Shown here piece after piece: positions 1 through 10,074 of a stretch of DNA of 64,000 nt (positions are counted from its first letter, which is position 1; each line of letters starts with the position of its first letter). The translations under genes were made by a program, and so were the position numbers. The DNA is from an uncultured Anaerococcus sp. (GTDB lineage: Bacteria; Bacillota; Clostridia; Tissierellales; Peptoniphilaceae). Location: NCBI RefSeq assembly GCF_943912825.1, contig NZ_CALTUX010000006.1, positions 1 to 64,000 of the forward strand, read 5' to 3'. The notes under the pieces were generated by a model. It was not told where the DNA came from and did no database searches. It saw only the letters and a list, made by a program, of their open reading frames with translations.

Positions 1-43
1 AGGGCTTTTTGAAACGAGTTTATTTCGCCATTTTTACCGCAAA

Positions 44-1576
44 TTATTCCCATTCGATTGTTCCTGGTGGTTTGCTGGTTATGTCGTAGACTATTCTGCC
101 TACTCCTTCTACTTCGTTTATCATTCTGTTTGATAGTTTTTGCATTAGTTCGTATGGGAGGTTTGCTGCTTCTACTGTCATGGCGTCTGTACTTGTGACT
201 GCTCTTACTGCTATGACGTTATCGTAGCTTCTGGCATCTCCTTTTACTCCTACTGTTTTGATTGGGGTCCATACTGTGAAGTATTGCCAGATTTTTTCGT
301 TTAGGCCGAAGTTTTTGACTTCTTCTCTTAGGATGGCGTCGGTTTCTCTTACTATTCTTAGTTTATCTTCTGTGATGTCTCCTATTACTCTTATGGCAAG
401 GCCTGGTCCTGGGAATGGTTGTCTCCAGACCATGTCGTGTGGAACGCCTATTTCTTCGCCTAGGGCTCTTACTTCGTCTTTGAAGAGGAGTCTTAGGGGT
501 TCTACTAGGCCTTTGAAGTCCATGTCTTCTGGTAGGCCGCCTACGTTGTGGTGGCTTTTGATTACACTTGCCTTGTCTTTGCCGGATTCTATTACGTCTG
601 GGTAGATTGTGCCTTGGACTAGGTAGTTGGCTCCGCCTATTTTTTTGGCTTCTTCTTCGAATACTTCTACGAAGTGGTTGCCTATGATTTTTCTTTTTGT
701 TTCTGGGTCAGATTCGCCTTTTAATAGGTCTAGGAATTCTTTGGATTTGTCTACCATTTTTACATTTAGGCCTAGGCCTTTGTAGGTTTCCATGACTGAT
801 TTTGCTTCGTCTTTTCTTAGTAGGCCGTGGTCTACGAAGATACATTGGAGATTATCTCCTATGGCTTTTGAGACTATGGTTGCTGCTACTGAGCTATCTA
901 CCCCGCCTGATAGGCCGCAGATCATTTTTTCGCCTTGGTATTTTTCTTTGATTTCTGCTATTATTTCTTTGGCGAAGTCTTTCATTTTCCAGGTTTTTTC
1001 GGCCTTACATATGCCTAGGACGAAGTTTTCTAGGATTTTTTGGCCGTATTCTGAGTGGACTACTTCTGGGTGGAATTGGACTGAGTAGAGACCTTTGTCA
1101 GTGTTTTCCATGGCTGCCACGTCTGTGTTGGCTGTGGATGCGATTGACTTAAAGCCTTCTGCTAGGTCTTTTACCCTATCTTTGTGGTTCATCCAGATTA
1201 TTGATTCTTCTGGGATGTCTTTGAATAAGCAGCTTTCCTTATCTACTTTTAGGTCGGTTTTGCCATATTCGGCTAGGTTTGGTGTTTCTATTGTGCCGCC
1301 GTTTACATAATTTATGTATTGGTGGCCGTAGCAGATGCCTAATACTGGCACGCCTAGGTCAAAGATTTTGCTGTCGGCTTTTGGGCTTTCGCTATCGTTT
1401 ACTGATTGTGGGCCGCCTGTTAGGATGATACCAGCTAGGTTGTCTAGGTTGATTTCACTGAGATTGGTGTCGCACTCATGAAGTTCTGCATAGACTCCCA
1501 TTTCTCTTACTCTTCTTACTATGAGCTGGTCGTATTGGCCGCCGAAGTTTAAGACTAGGATTTTTTCTTTCTTCAT
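44..1576 (-). CDS. guaA: GMP synthase (glutamine-hydrolysing)
   Basis: Converts XMP to GMP with ATP and glutamine in the cytoplasm, the last step of guanine nucleotide synthesis. The 510 residues match the usual length. The N-terminal class I glutamine amidotransferase domain (about 1-190) shows the nucleophile Cys82 in GICYGHQ and the His169/Glu171 pair in FHPEV. The ATP pyrophosphatase domain carries SGGVDSS at 223-229, and the protein ends in the family C-terminus PPGTIEWE. It is the last gene of the long minus-strand operon, 10 bases after ppsR, so a separate purine riboswitch has no room directly upstream. Identification is secure. No clear terminator is visible in the 43 bases left of the gene. 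Confidence 0.97.
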   Translation of the reverse strand: MKKEKILVLNFGGQYDQLIVRRVREMGVYAELHECDTNLSEINLDNLAGIILTGGPQSVNDSESPKADSKIFDLGVPVLGICYGHQYINYVNGGTIETPNLAEYGKTDLKVDKESCLFKDIPEESIIWMNHKDRVKDLAEGFKSIASTANTDVAAMENTDKGLYSVQFHPEVVHSEYGQKILENFVLGICKAEKTWKMKDFAKEIIAEIKEKYQGEKMICGLSGGVDSSVAATIVSKAIGDNLQCIFVDHGLLRKDEAKSVMETYKGLGLNVKMVDKSKEFLDLLKGESDPETKRKIIGNHFVEVFEEEAKKIGGANYLVQGTIYPDVIESGKDKASVIKSHHNVGGLPEDMDFKGLVEPLRLLFKDEVRALGEEIGVPHDMVWRQPFPGPGLAIRVIGDITEDKLRIVRETDAILREEVKNFGLNEKIWQYFTVWTPIKTVGVKGDARSYDNVIAVRAVTSTDAMTVEAANLPYELMQKLSNRMINEVEGVGRIVYDITSKPPGTIEWE

Positions 1577-1586
1577 TATTTCCCCT

Positions 1587-2426
1587 TTAATTTAAGTTTC
1601 GTGCTTCCTTTTCTTCTGGGAAGTTTTCGTAGTAATATTGGACAATTTCTGTGGCTGTTTGTTCGACTGTGTTTTCTGTTACATCTATGACTTTGCAGTC
1701 TAAGTCAGAAAATATTTCTTTGGCGTATTCTAGCTCTCTTTGGATTCTTCCCTTATCAAAGTATTTACTTTCACCAACTATGCCTAGGGACTTACTCCTT
1801 GTTTCTCTGATGTCTGAGAGCTTGTCTGGATTTATGATTAGGCCTATTATCCTTCTTGGGTCGACTTCAAAGAGCTCTTGTGGAAGTTTGGCCTCTGGCA
1901 CGAGGGGTAGGTTTGAGACTTTGAAGTTTTTGGTGGCTAGAATCATGGTTGTAGGTGTCTTAGATGTGCGTGATACTCCTACTAGGACTATGTCAGATTT
2001 TAGAAAGCCTCTGAAGTCTTTGCCATCGTCGTATTGGATGGCAAATTCTATGGCTTCTATCATTTCGAAGTAGTTTCTTGATAGGGTCCTGGTGAGGCCT
2101 CTTTGTCTGATTGCTGTGTGGCCGGTGAATTCTTCAAACTTATTTATCCCATAGGATAGGATGTCTAAGACTGTTATGTCTAGTTCTTTGGCCCTTGCTC
2201 TAAGATATTGGGTCAATTCTTTGTTAGCTATAGTTTGGACAATTATCGAATATGATGGAAGGTCGGCTAGGATTTCCTCTATTTCCTCTGTATCGACTAT
2301 ATCTGAGAATCTTCTCACGGTTGTTTTTAGGTCTGGGAATTGACTTGTTACTGATTTCATATAGTTTATTGCGGTTTCTCCGGTGGAGTCACTTATTATC
2401 ACAATCGTTAAAACATCGTCCATCAA
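1587..2426 (-). CDS. ppsR: Pyruvate,phosphate dikinase regulatory protein (DUF299 kinase/phosphotransferase)
   Basis: Member of the PpsR/DUF299 family (YqfL in Bacillus). Characterised members are bifunctional serine/threonine kinases and Pi-dependent phosphorylases that switch pyruvate phosphate dikinase or PEP synthase off and on. The protein has 279 residues, typical for the family, with the N-terminal ISDSTGETA motif (11-19) and the P-loop-like GVSRTSKT at 150-157. It lies 6 bases after glyS, the same neighbourhood as yqfL beside glyQS in Bacillus. No ppdK gene is in the window, so its target is inferred from the family. A second ATG immediately after the first could also be the start. 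Confidence 0.9.
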   Translation of the reverse strand: MMDDVLTIVIISDSTGETAINYMKSVTSQFPDLKTTVRRFSDIVDTEEIEEILADLPSYSIIVQTIANKELTQYLRARAKELDITVLDILSYGINKFEEFTGHTAIRQRGLTRTLSRNYFEMIEAIEFAIQYDDGKDFRGFLKSDIVLVGVSRTSKTPTTMILATKNFKVSNLPLVPEAKLPQELFEVDPRRIIGLIINPDKLSDIRETRSKSLGIVGESKYFDKGRIQRELEYAKEIFSDLDCKVIDVTENTVEQTATEIVQYYYENFPEEKEARNLN

Positions 2427-2432
2427 ATCCTC

Positions 2433-4496
2433 CTATCTTACTATTTGTGATATATCAAATATCCTAGCTATCCTCTTTTGTACTTGATTTAGCATAGCTA
2501 ATCTGTTGTTTTTGATCTCTTCATTTTCATCATTTATCATGGTTTTGTCTAGGTATTCATTGCCGACTAGGGCTGTGGCTTGAATATTTTCTAGCTCTTT
2601 TTTGTAGTCAGCTGCATTTACTAGGGCTATCTCATCGATATTTGATATGGTTTCGTAAAAAGATCTTTCTAGGTCTGTTTGTAATAGGTCTGCCTTTACT
2701 AGGTCAGCTCCTGTGTCTTTGGCTAGGTTGTTTATCCTGATTAGGTAGGATAGGCCATCTTCATTTTCATCTATGAAGGCTGTGACTGCTTTTACCTTTT
2801 CACTCATCCTTAGGATGTTGGTATTATTTGTATCTACTACTGCATTTACTATATCATACCTATAGCCATCATCTAAAAGTTTGTTTTTGAGCCTGTCTTT
2901 TATGAAGGCTAGAGTTTTATCTAGAGTTGTGTCATAGTCAAAGGCTAGGGCATTTACTTCTGTGTAGACTAGGAGGGCTTCTGAAATTAGCTTTCTTAGG
3001 TCTACGTCTATCCCATTTGCAAGGATTATATTTATGATTCCAAGTGCTGCCCTTCTTAGGCCGAATGGGTCTTTTGAGCCTGTGACGTATTTTTCTATGG
3101 CATAAAGGCCTACTATAGAGTCCATCTTATCTGCTATTGAAAGAAGGATTCCTGTTACTGATTTTGGTAGGTCTGACCCTGCTCCCTTTGGCAGATATTG
3201 CTCTTTGATTGCTTCTGCTACTCTTTGGTTTTCGCCTGAGTTTTGGGCATAGATTGCACCCATGGTTCCTTGAAGCTCGGTAAATTCTACTACCATTTTT
3301 GTGACTAGGTCTGCCTTTGAAAGCTTGGCTGCTCTTTTGGCATCTTCTATGATGTCATCGCCTAGGCCTAGTTCTTTTTGGTATCTTTCTGATAAATCTA
3401 CTAGTCTAGCTGTTTTTTGGGCCATAGTGCCAAGGCCTTCGAAAAATACTAGCTTATCTAGCTCTGGCAAATAAGATTCAAGTGGCTTTGATGCGTCTAT
3501 GTCGTAGAAGAATTTGGCATCTTCTAGCCTTGCCACTAGAACCTTTTTATTTCCTTCTATTACATTTTCACTCTTATAATCATCACCATTTCTTACTAGG
3601 AGGAAATATGGAAGGAGCTTATTTTTGTCATCTAAGATTGGGAAATATCTTTGGTGGTCCTTCATTGGTGTGGTGATTACTTCATTTGGTAGGCTTAGGT
3701 AGCTTTGGTCTATATCGCCTACAAGGACTGTTGGGTATTCGACAATATTTACTACCTCATCTAGGAGGTCTTCATCTTTCATGTAGACTCCGCCTACTTG
3801 ACCTGCTAGGGAATTGAGGCCTCTTTGGATGATGTCCCTTCTATCCTTACCCCTTAGGATTACGAAGTTATCCTTTAGTTGTTTTTCATAAGTATCGATT
3901 GATTCTATTTCTATATGGTCTGATCCTAAAGACCTGTGGCCTTTGGTGATATTTCCTACTTCTATGCCATCTGCATCGAAAGATAAAACTTTATCATCTA
4001 ATAGGGAAACAAACCATCTGATTGGTCTAGCCCATCTTATGGATTTACCGCCCCATCTCATTGACCTTGGGAAGGAGATGGATTTGACTAGTTCAAATAC
4101 TTCTTCTTTTAGGACTTCTTCTAGGCTTTTGCCTTCTTCTTTCTTTTCTACAAAGATATAGTCTTCGCCCTTTACTTCTCTTATAATCACATCATCAAGG
4201 CTTGCCCCTTGGCCTCTTAAGAATCCTTCTAGGGCCTTTGTTGCTGTGCCATTTTGATCATAGGCTATCTTTACACTTGGTCCTCTTACAGATTTAATTT
4301 CTTCTTTTTGGCTTTCTTCTACATTTACGAGTTTGATCATAAATCTTCTTGGTGTGGATTCTATTTCAACTCTCTCGTAAGAGAATTTATTTTCTTCTAG
4401 AAGACTTGTAAATTTATCCCTTAGCTGGGTCTTGGTATTTTTGACGTAAGCTGAAGGTATTTCTTCTACACCAATTTCTAATAGGTAATTATGCAT
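2433..4496 (-). CDS. glyS: Glycyl-tRNA synthetase beta subunit
   Basis: Beta chain of the bacterial alpha2-beta2 glycyl-tRNA synthetase. It supplies tRNA recognition for charging tRNA-Gly. The 687-residue length is normal. The N-terminus [14 protein letters not shown] is the recognisable GlyS beginning, and [15 protein letters not shown] in the central region is typical of the HD-like domain. It overlaps the end of glyQ by 8 bases, which indicates translational coupling and equal supply of the two subunits. ppsR follows after 6 bases. Identification is secure. Confidence 0.96.
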   Translation of the reverse strand: MHNYLLEIGVEEIPSAYVKNTKTQLRDKFTSLLEENKFSYERVEIESTPRRFMIKLVNVEESQKEEIKSVRGPSVKIAYDQNGTATKALEGFLRGQGASLDDVIIREVKGEDYIFVEKKEEGKSLEEVLKEEVFELVKSISFPRSMRWGGKSIRWARPIRWFVSLLDDKVLSFDADGIEVGNITKGHRSLGSDHIEIESIDTYEKQLKDNFVILRGKDRRDIIQRGLNSLAGQVGGVYMKDEDLLDEVVNIVEYPTVLVGDIDQSYLSLPNEVITTPMKDHQRYFPILDDKNKLLPYFLLVRNGDDYKSENVIEGNKKVLVARLEDAKFFYDIDASKPLESYLPELDKLVFFEGLGTMAQKTARLVDLSERYQKELGLGDDIIEDAKRAAKLSKADLVTKMVVEFTELQGTMGAIYAQNSGENQRVAEAIKEQYLPKGAGSDLPKSVTGILLSIADKMDSIVGLYAIEKYVTGSKDPFGLRRAALGIINIILANGIDVDLRKLISEALLVYTEVNALAFDYDTTLDKTLAFIKDRLKNKLLDDGYRYDIVNAVVDTNNTNILRMSEKVKAVTAFIDENEDGLSYLIRINNLAKDTGADLVKADLLQTDLERSFYETISNIDEIALVNAADYKKELENIQATALVGNEYLDKTMINDENEEIKNNRLAMLNQVQKRIARIFDISQIVR

Positions 4497-5370
4497 CTTT
4501 TTCCTTTCTTAAGAGTGGGAAGCCTTCTTCTTCTCTTTTTTCTATATATTTTTCTGCTACTAGGCTTGAAATATCCCTCACTCTTTTGATATAGTGATTT
4601 CTTTCTGAAACAGATATAGCACCCTTGGCATCAAGTGTGTTGAAGGTGTGGCTTGATTTTAAGACATTGTCATAGGCTGGATATACAAGGCCAGCTTCTA
4701 TTAGTCTTCCTGCTTCTTTTTCGTAGATATTAAATAAGGTCTCTAGGGTTTCATTATCTGCATCTTCGAATGAATATTTGGAGTTTTCGTATTCTGGTGT
4801 CTTGAAGATGTCTCCGTAGGTCAAGTTTTCTGACCATTTGATGTCATAGACATTGTCCACATCTTGAAGGTACATGCAGATTCTTTCAAGTCCTATGGTT
4901 ATTTCCCCACTTTCTAGGGTGCAGTTGATACCGCCTACTTGTTGGAAATAGGTAAATTGGGTGATTTCCATCCCATCTAGCCATACTTCCCAACCTAGGC
5001 CCCAAGCACCGAGGGTTGGAGATTCCCAGTTGTCTTCTACAAATCTTATATCGTGGGCCTTTGGATCTATGCCGATGGCCTCTAGACAGTTTAGGTATAA
5101 ATCTTGGATATTGGCTGGGGTTGGTTTAAGTAATATTTGCATTTGGTGGTGTTGGTAAAGTCTGTTTGGGTTTTGGCCGTACCTACCATCTGCAGGTCTT
5201 CTAGAAGGCTCTACATAGCATACCTTCCATGGTTCTGGTCCTAGAGCTCTAAGAAAGGTGTGAGGGTTCATGGTACCTGCACCCTTTTCTATATCGTATG
5301 GAATCATTACTGAGCAGCCTTGCTCTTTCCAATACTCCTCTAGTTTTAAAATTAAATCTTCAAAGTACAT
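4489..5370 (-). CDS. glyQ: Glycyl-tRNA synthetase alpha subunit
   Basis: Catalytic class II subunit that activates glycine and charges tRNA-Gly together with GlyS. The 293 residues are the expected size. Characteristic segments are the N-terminal [13 protein letters not shown], motif 2-like [16 protein letters not shown], and [10 protein letters not shown]. The gene overlaps recO by 11 bases on its 5' side and glyS by 8 bases on its 3' side. A T-box leader, common before glyQS in Firmicutes, therefore cannot be present here, and expression depends on the upstream operon. Identification is secure. Confidence 0.96.
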   Translation of the reverse strand: MYFEDLILKLEEYWKEQGCSVMIPYDIEKGAGTMNPHTFLRALGPEPWKVCYVEPSRRPADGRYGQNPNRLYQHHQMQILLKPTPANIQDLYLNCLEAIGIDPKAHDIRFVEDNWESPTLGAWGLGWEVWLDGMEITQFTYFQQVGGINCTLESGEITIGLERICMYLQDVDNVYDIKWSENLTYGDIFKTPEYENSKYSFEDADNETLETLFNIYEKEAGRLIEAGLVYPAYDNVLKSSHTFNTLDAKGAISVSERNHYIKRVRDISSLVAEKYIEKREEEGFPLLRKEKDA

Positions 5371-6136
5371 TTATATTCCTTTCGAGTGTCTTAAGGACCC
5401 ATTTGACGGATGGAAAATATCCTAAGTCTAGGTTCTTAAGAGTGTAGTCTATTATTATTTTGCCGATTTTTTCGTAATTTTCCACTAATTTTATATTTTT
5501 TAATTCTTTTGACTCTGTGTAAAGGAGTTTATTAAAATATTTGTATTCTTCAAGAGTCAAATATACGCTATCTTTTGCCTTTTTCTTGCAAGTCTCGCAT
5601 ATGAGCGAGGACTCTCTTGGTGAAAAATATAGACCGTGGCCTCTTATATCTTTACCACAAATCCCACAAGTTTTAAAGTTGGGCTTAAAACCTGAAAAGG
5701 AAGTGTATTTAAGATAAAAGGCCAAGAATATATTTATAAAATTAGTATCAGCCTCTTCAAAGGCCATAAAGCTATTTAATAGAAGTTTGTAAACTGTTTC
5801 TATCTGGATTGCATCAATTGTCCTTAAAAGCAGATCGGCTATGGCTGATTTGTATAAAATTATATCGAAATTTTTGCTTGACTTGGGGAAGGCTTCTACG
5901 ATCACGCCCTCCCTTAGGCCGTAAAAATCTTTTTTGCTCTTGTAAAGGTCGTAGTGGGCTAGGATGAAGCGATTGGTAAGACCTAGGTTTTTGGAGTTTT
6001 TCTTAAGGACTGACTGGCAATTGATTGAAATCCTGCCCAAGTCCTTGGTGAAGAGTTCGATAATTTTAGAGGACTCCTTGTATTTAAACTCCCTTAGGAC
6101 AATGCCTTCTATATCCTTTAGGTCACTTGTAGCCAA
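5360..6136 (-). CDS. recO: DNA repair protein RecO
   Basis: Recombination mediator that binds single-stranded DNA and helps RecR load RecA in the RecFOR pathway. The 258-residue protein has an N-terminal OB-fold ([15 protein letters not shown]) and a zinc site formed by Cys157, Cys160, Cys180 and Cys183 (CGIC and CETC). The RecO family is poorly conserved, but the OB start, zinc knuckle and position between era and glyQ make the call firm. It overlaps era by 14 bases upstream and glyQ by 11 bases downstream. Confidence 0.93.
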   Translation of the reverse strand: MATSDLKDIEGIVLREFKYKESSKIIELFTKDLGRISINCQSVLKKNSKNLGLTNRFILAHYDLYKSKKDFYGLREGVIVEAFPKSSKNFDIILYKSAIADLLLRTIDAIQIETVYKLLLNSFMAFEEADTNFINIFLAFYLKYTSFSGFKPNFKTCGICGKDIRGHGLYFSPRESSLICETCKKKAKDSVYLTLEEYKYFNKLLYTESKELKNIKLVENYEKIGKIIIDYTLKNLDLGYFPSVKWVLKTLERNINVL

Positions 6137-7004
6137 AGCGGTCTACCAACTTTTCTTTCTTTCTCCAGTCCTTTTCAACCTTGACCCAAAGCTGGAGATT
6201 GACCTTGCTTGCCAAAAAGCTTTCGATTTCTTTTCTGGCATCGATGCCGATTTGCTTGATCATCTGGCCATTTTTGCCAATTACTATCTGCTTGTGGGAA
6301 TTTTTCTCGATAATGATTGAAGCCCTGATGTCGATTAGGCCCTTATCTTCTCTTTCTTTGAAATCATCAATCCTTACAGCTATGCCGTGTGGGACTTCTT
6401 CTGATAAGAGCCTTAGGGCCTTTTCCCTGATTATCTCGCTTACTACAAATCTTTCGGTCTTATCTGTAATCATTTCCCTGTCATAGTAGGCTGGGCCTTC
6501 CCTTAGGTAGCTTTTGACTAGGGAAATATACTTATCGATGTTTTTATCATCAAGGGCTGATATCGGCAAAATCGCATCAAAAATCCCCTCCTCATCGTAG
6601 AGGTCTTCTAGGTCAAAAAGCTCATCTTCTGTAAGTAAGTCAGTCTTATTTATAAGTAATATTATTGGAACTCTCACATTTTTAAGCTCATCAATTATCA
6701 TCCTATCAAGACTGCCAATTTCTTTTGAATCATCTACGACAAAGGTCACAAGGTCTGACTCGTTTAAGCTTTCCTTAGAAAAGCTAAGGAGCCTTTCCTG
6801 AAGGATATTTCTTGGCTTTTGGATGCCTGGTGTGTCTATAAAAATTATCTGGGACTCATCGTCGTTATATATTATATTTATCTTATCTCTGGTGGTTTGG
6901 GGCTTGTTAGAAATGATTGAGATTTTCTCCCTCAAAATCTTTTCCATGAGGGTAGACTTGCCCACATTGGCCCTGCCTACCACCGATACAAAGCCTGATT
7001 TCAT
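6123..7004 (-). CDS. era: GTPase Era
   Basis: Ribosome-associated GTPase that binds the 3' end of 16S rRNA and helps 30S assembly. The 293 residues match the family. The G1 motif GRANVGKS is at 10-17, followed by the DTPG (G3) and NKTD (G4) motifs. The C-terminal KH domain shows IVIGKNGQMIKQIG. Its start overlaps the cdd stop by 4 bases and its 3' end overlaps recO by 14 bases. The cdd-era-recO order is classical in Firmicutes. Identification is secure. Confidence 0.97.
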   Translation of the reverse strand: MKSGFVSVVGRANVGKSTLMEKILREKISIISNKPQTTRDKINIIYNDDESQIIFIDTPGIQKPRNILQERLLSFSKESLNESDLVTFVVDDSKEIGSLDRMIIDELKNVRVPIILLINKTDLLTEDELFDLEDLYDEEGIFDAILPISALDDKNIDKYISLVKSYLREGPAYYDREMITDKTERFVVSEIIREKALRLLSEEVPHGIAVRIDDFKEREDKGLIDIRASIIIEKNSHKQIVIGKNGQMIKQIGIDARKEIESFLASKVNLQLWVKVEKDWRKKEKLVDRFGYK

Positions 7005-7396
7005 TCTAAATCCTCCTTGCTGAAGCTATATGGCAAGAGCTCATCTATGGTGTAGGTCTTATATGAGTTCTCATCCTTTGCAATTATTATATTTGTGTCC
7101 TTATCGGCAAATTCTCTTATAAATTGCCTGCATACCCCGCAAGGATATGTATATTCGCTATCGCCAGTTATGATTATTGTGTCAATCTCCCTCTCACCTG
7201 CACTGATTGCCCCTGCTAGGGCTGACCTTTCTGCGCAAAGGGTTGGCGAATAGGCTGCATTTTCTATATTTATGCCCTCATAGATCTTGCCAGATTTCAT
7301 CTTGACTGTGGCTGCCACCCTAAAGTGCGAATAAGGTGTGTAGGCGTTTTTTTTAAGTTCAATTGTTCTTTTTATTAAATCTTTTATCTCTGTCAT
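7001..7396 (-). CDS. cdd: Cytidine deaminase
   Basis: Deaminates cytidine and deoxycytidine to uridine forms in pyrimidine salvage. The 131-residue protein is of the small homotetrameric type. Zinc ligands and the catalytic glutamate are visible as Cys54-Ala-Glu56 (CAERSA) and Cys86/Cys89 (PCGVC). The substrate-binding segment NIENAAYSPT precedes them. The gene overlaps both the DgkA-PAP2 gene and era by 4 bases, so the three are coupled. Identification is secure. Confidence 0.96.
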   Translation of the reverse strand: MTEIKDLIKRTIELKKNAYTPYSHFRVAATVKMKSGKIYEGINIENAAYSPTLCAERSALAGAISAGEREIDTIIITGDSEYTYPCGVCRQFIREFADKDTNIIIAKDENSYKTYTIDELLPYSFSKEDLE

Positions 7397-8211
7397 GAAA
7401 ATATCCCAAATATAGCCATGGCCATGGATATACCAAGGATGGCTCCTCTTATTATCTCTTTTGTCGAATGGATGTCTGCCTCATAGCGGCTTTCTGCAAC
7501 TATTAGGGCCATACCTCCCAGGATCAACCTTACAAGGGGTTCGTCTATTAGAAAAACTCCCATGGTTGCTAGGGCAAAGGCTACAGATGTGTGGCCTGAC
7601 ACAAAACCGCCCTTCATGGCTGTTCCGTGGCCTTCGTAGAAGACCCCCTTCAAAAATACCGTCAAAATAATTACTAATGAAATGGTAATTAGGGCAAGGT
7701 GGGAAGGACGTCTAGCAATCCTTAGGATTACTGAATCGTAAAAAGTTAAAAACTTATCAAAAAATATCAGATAGGCCACAAAAAGGGCGTTTATGGCTGC
7801 AACAAAGGTAGCTGCAGCAGATACATCCTTGGCCGCCTTGGCAAGCTTGGAATACTTGCCCCCGCTTGCTAGATCTACTGCATTTTCAAGAGCTGTATTC
7901 ATAAGCTCTAGGGAAATTACAAAGACCACGGCAAAGACTAAAAACATCATCTCAATCCTTGATAGGCTGAAAAATAAGGATGCCACCAAGACCAGGATGC
8001 TGGCTAGGAAGTGAAATTTCATGTTCTTTTCGTGGTTTATGGCATAAACTAGGCCCTCATAGGCATAGTCAAAGCCCTTTAAAAACTTTTGCCCGTGGCT
8101 AAGTTTTAAAGGCTCATAATCCTCGCCTTCAGGCTCTTGGCCATCTTCCCTTAGCTCTTCTAAGATTTCCTTTTTTAAATTTTCTTTGAGTTTGTCGTAA
8201 TTATTATCCAT
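7393..8211 (-). CDS. Diacylglycerol/undecaprenol kinase fused to a PAP2 phosphatase-like domain
   Basis: A 272-residue membrane protein with two modules. After an acidic hydrophilic leader (1-40), residues about 45-150 form a DgkA-type small integral membrane kinase with the signature ELMNTALENAVDL. In Gram-positives these kinases phosphorylate undecaprenol or diacylglycerol. Residues about 165-272 resemble a PAP2 phosphatase, with VSGHTS and SRYEADIH (the SRx5H pattern). The acidic residue after the His is Glu, not the usual Asp. The pairing suggests interconversion of a lipid alcohol and its phosphate, which is inference. The gene sits between ybeY and cdd, where Firmicutes carry dgkA. Confidence 0.85.
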   Translation of the reverse strand: MDNNYDKLKENLKKEILEELREDGQEPEGEDYEPLKLSHGQKFLKGFDYAYEGLVYAINHEKNMKFHFLASILVLVASLFFSLSRIEMMFLVFAVVFVISLELMNTALENAVDLASGGKYSKLAKAAKDVSAAATFVAAINALFVAYLIFFDKFLTFYDSVILRIARRPSHLALITISLVIILTVFLKGVFYEGHGTAMKGGFVSGHTSVAFALATMGVFLIDEPLVRLILGGMALIVAESRYEADIHSTKEIIRGAILGISMAMAIFGIFS

Positions 8212-8216
8212 TATAT

Positions 8217-8678
8217 CTATTTAAAGACTCCTAGATTTTTCATAATCTCTTTTTCCTTGCCACGCATGATGGCCTTTTCATCATCTTCCATGTGGTCATA
8301 ACCTAGAAGATGGAGGGTTGAGTGGCAGATGAGATAGGAAAGTTCACGCACAAGGCTGTGGCCATATTCTTCTGCCTGAGCCTTTGCTATATCAAGGCAA
8401 ATTACTATATCACCAAGGATAAGGTCCACATCCTCTTCTCCAGGGAAAATTTCATCATCCATAGGAAAGGATAGGACATCTGTAGGCCTATCTACTCCCC
8501 TGTAGTCCCTATTTAGGGCATGGATATCATCCTTATCTACAAGTGTAAGTGAGACTTCAACATGGCTTGTAAAATCCTCCACCCTTAGGACTTCTTCAAT
8601 GGTTTTATAGGCCATAGCCTCGATTTGGTCAAGGTCTAGGTCCTCTTTGCTATTGTTGCTTATTAGGAGATTCATCAT
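8217..8678 (-). CDS. ybeY: Endoribonuclease / rRNA maturation factor YbeY
   Basis: Single-strand endoribonuclease that takes part in 16S rRNA 3' maturation and ribosome quality control. The 153 residues contain the zinc motif HSTLHLLGYDH, the Hx3Hx5H pattern that defines the family, and the preceding RGVDRPTDVLSFP segment. It overlaps phoH by 29 bases on the 5' side, the usual phoH-ybeY pair, and is followed by the DgkA-PAP2 gene. The annotated ATG is followed directly by a second one. Identification is secure. Confidence 0.96.
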   Translation of the reverse strand: MMNLLISNNSKEDLDLDQIEAMAYKTIEEVLRVEDFTSHVEVSLTLVDKDDIHALNRDYRGVDRPTDVLSFPMDDEIFPGEEDVDLILGDIVICLDIAKAQAEEYGHSLVRELSYLICHSTLHLLGYDHMEDDEKAIMRGKEKEIMKNLGVFK

Positions 8679-9624
8679 TTTGCCTTCTTTTTTCTTCCCT
8701 TATTTTATCTTCTTTTTCGTAGGCATCAATTATCCTTTGAACAAGTGGGTGTCTGACTACGTCAATTGAAGTGAAGTTCATAAATTCAATGCCTTTTACA
8801 TCTCTTAAAATGTGGCTTGCTGAAACAAGACCTGACTTTCTGCCCTTGCCCAGGTCTATCTGGGTCCTATCACCTGTAATTATAGCCTTTGACCCATAAC
8901 CAAGACGGGTTAGAAACATCTTCATCTGCTCATAGGTTGTATTTTGGGCCTCATCTAGGATAACAAAGGAATTATCAAGGGTTCTACCCCTCATGTAGGC
9001 AAGGGGAGCTATCTCTATGATTCCCTTTTCAACTAGGGTTTGATAGGAATCAATACCTAGGATTTCAAAAAGAGCATCGTAAAGAGGTCTTAGGTAAGGG
9101 TCTACCTTATCTTGGAGGTCACCTGGCAAGAAACCTAGGCTTTCTCCTGCTTCTACTGCCGGACGGGTGAGGATTATCCTATTTATCTCGTTATTTTTAA
9201 AGGCACGGACTGCCATGGCCACTGCTAGATAGGTCTTACCTGTACCTGCCGGCCCAATACCAAAGACGATATCATTTTCTAAAATCTTTGCTACATAAGC
9301 CTTTTGGCCCAGGGTCTTTGGCTTGATTGGTTTGCCGGCTGAGGTTGTGACAATGACTTCATTTAGAAGTCCCTTAACCACATCCTTATTTTCCCTTTCC
9401 AGCATATCTGCATCGTATTTTATTTTTTGAAAATCAAGGTCCCCGCTTCTTTTAATCTCTTCTAAAAGCTGGATAATTAATTTGCTAGCAAGGCTCACAT
9501 TGGCCTCATCTCCTGAAACTTCTAGGTCATTATCCTTAAGCTTTAATTTCACAGAGAACCTGTCTTCTATATATTTTCTATTACTATCAAAATTACCAAA
9601 GAGACTCATCAGTCTCTCTGGCAC
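8650..9624 (-). CDS. phoH: PhoH-like ATPase
   Basis: Cytoplasmic P-loop ATPase of the PhoH/YlaK type, linked with RNA metabolism and nearly always next to ybeY. The 324-residue protein has an N-terminal KH-like region, then Walker A GPAGTGKTYLA and Walker B VILDEAQN. The start is a GTG with AGGA seven bases upstream. The same frame stays open only 12 codons further up (to a TAA at 9661-9663) and contains no ATG, GTG or TTG. ATP binding is seen in the sequence; the exact biological role is poorly defined for the family. Confidence 0.92.
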   Translation of the reverse strand: MPERLMSLFGNFDSNRKYIEDRFSVKLKLKDNDLEVSGDEANVSLASKLIIQLLEEIKRSGDLDFQKIKYDADMLERENKDVVKGLLNEVIVTTSAGKPIKPKTLGQKAYVAKILENDIVFGIGPAGTGKTYLAVAMAVRAFKNNEINRIILTRPAVEAGESLGFLPGDLQDKVDPYLRPLYDALFEILGIDSYQTLVEKGIIEIAPLAYMRGRTLDNSFVILDEAQNTTYEQMKMFLTRLGYGSKAIITGDRTQIDLGKGRKSGLVSASHILRDVKGIEFMNFTSIDVVRHPLVQRIIDAYEKEDKIREEKRRQNDESPNKQQ

Positions 9625-9660
9625 TTCAATTCCTATATATTCTTTTATATTAACACATCC

Positions 9661-10074
9661 TTATCTTCTTTTGGAAACTGGCTTTGCTAGGATTTCTGCC
9701 ATGATGACTGCATCCCTAAGCCTTTTTCTTTTTTTAGATCTTTTTATATCGTCTATTTTTTTGTCAGTCACTTCTTTTATTTCAGCTTCTTTTAATCTTG
9801 CACGAGCCTTGCTATCTCCCTCTTCTTTTGGGGCAGATTTTTTCTTAAGCTCAGCCGCATGTTTTGAAGCAAGTTCTACCTTTAGCTTTCTTTGAGCTTC
9901 TATGTTTGGTTTTTGGCTGGCTATATCTGCCGGATTTCCCAAGTCATTTAGGAAGTCCACGAAGGAATCCAGGCCCTTTTCTGCAAGAGTCTTATTTTTA
10001 GTCTTTTTGCTTTCAGCCTCAATTTCTGCTGCCAATTGGTCAAGAAAATTCATAAATGAATTTCGCTTAGACAT
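9661..10074 (-). CDS. Small conserved charged protein between floA and phoH
   Basis: A 137-residue protein with no recognised catalytic domain. It is rich in Lys, Glu and Ala and probably helical or partly disordered, with no membrane segment or signal peptide. The most ordered part is the C-terminus, [20 protein letters not shown]. It resembles the short conserved tail (xAIILSEILGxP) I recall from small Firmicutes proteins encoded beside flotillin genes; that comparison is from memory. The start overlaps the end of floA by 8 bases. Function unknown; the position suggests a role in the membrane microdomain or RNA-processing set. Confidence 0.7.
   Translation of the reverse strand: MSKRNSFMNFLDQLAAEIEAESKKTKNKTLAEKGLDSFVDFLNDLGNPADIASQKPNIEAQRKLKVELASKHAAELKKKSAPKEEGDSKARARLKEAEIKEVTDKKIDDIKRSKKRKRLRDAVIMAEILAKPVSKRR

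Noticed and set aside
258..1310. Plus-strand open frames across the guaA gene
   Set aside because: They are antisense to a complete guaA with all catalytic motifs, lack ribosome binding sites and have unlikely composition.
1577..1586. Purine riboswitch before guaA
   Set aside because: Only ten bases separate ppsR and guaA, and no aptamer-like sequence is visible there.
5360..5370. T-box leader before glyQ
   Set aside because: recO and glyQ overlap, so no leader can exist.
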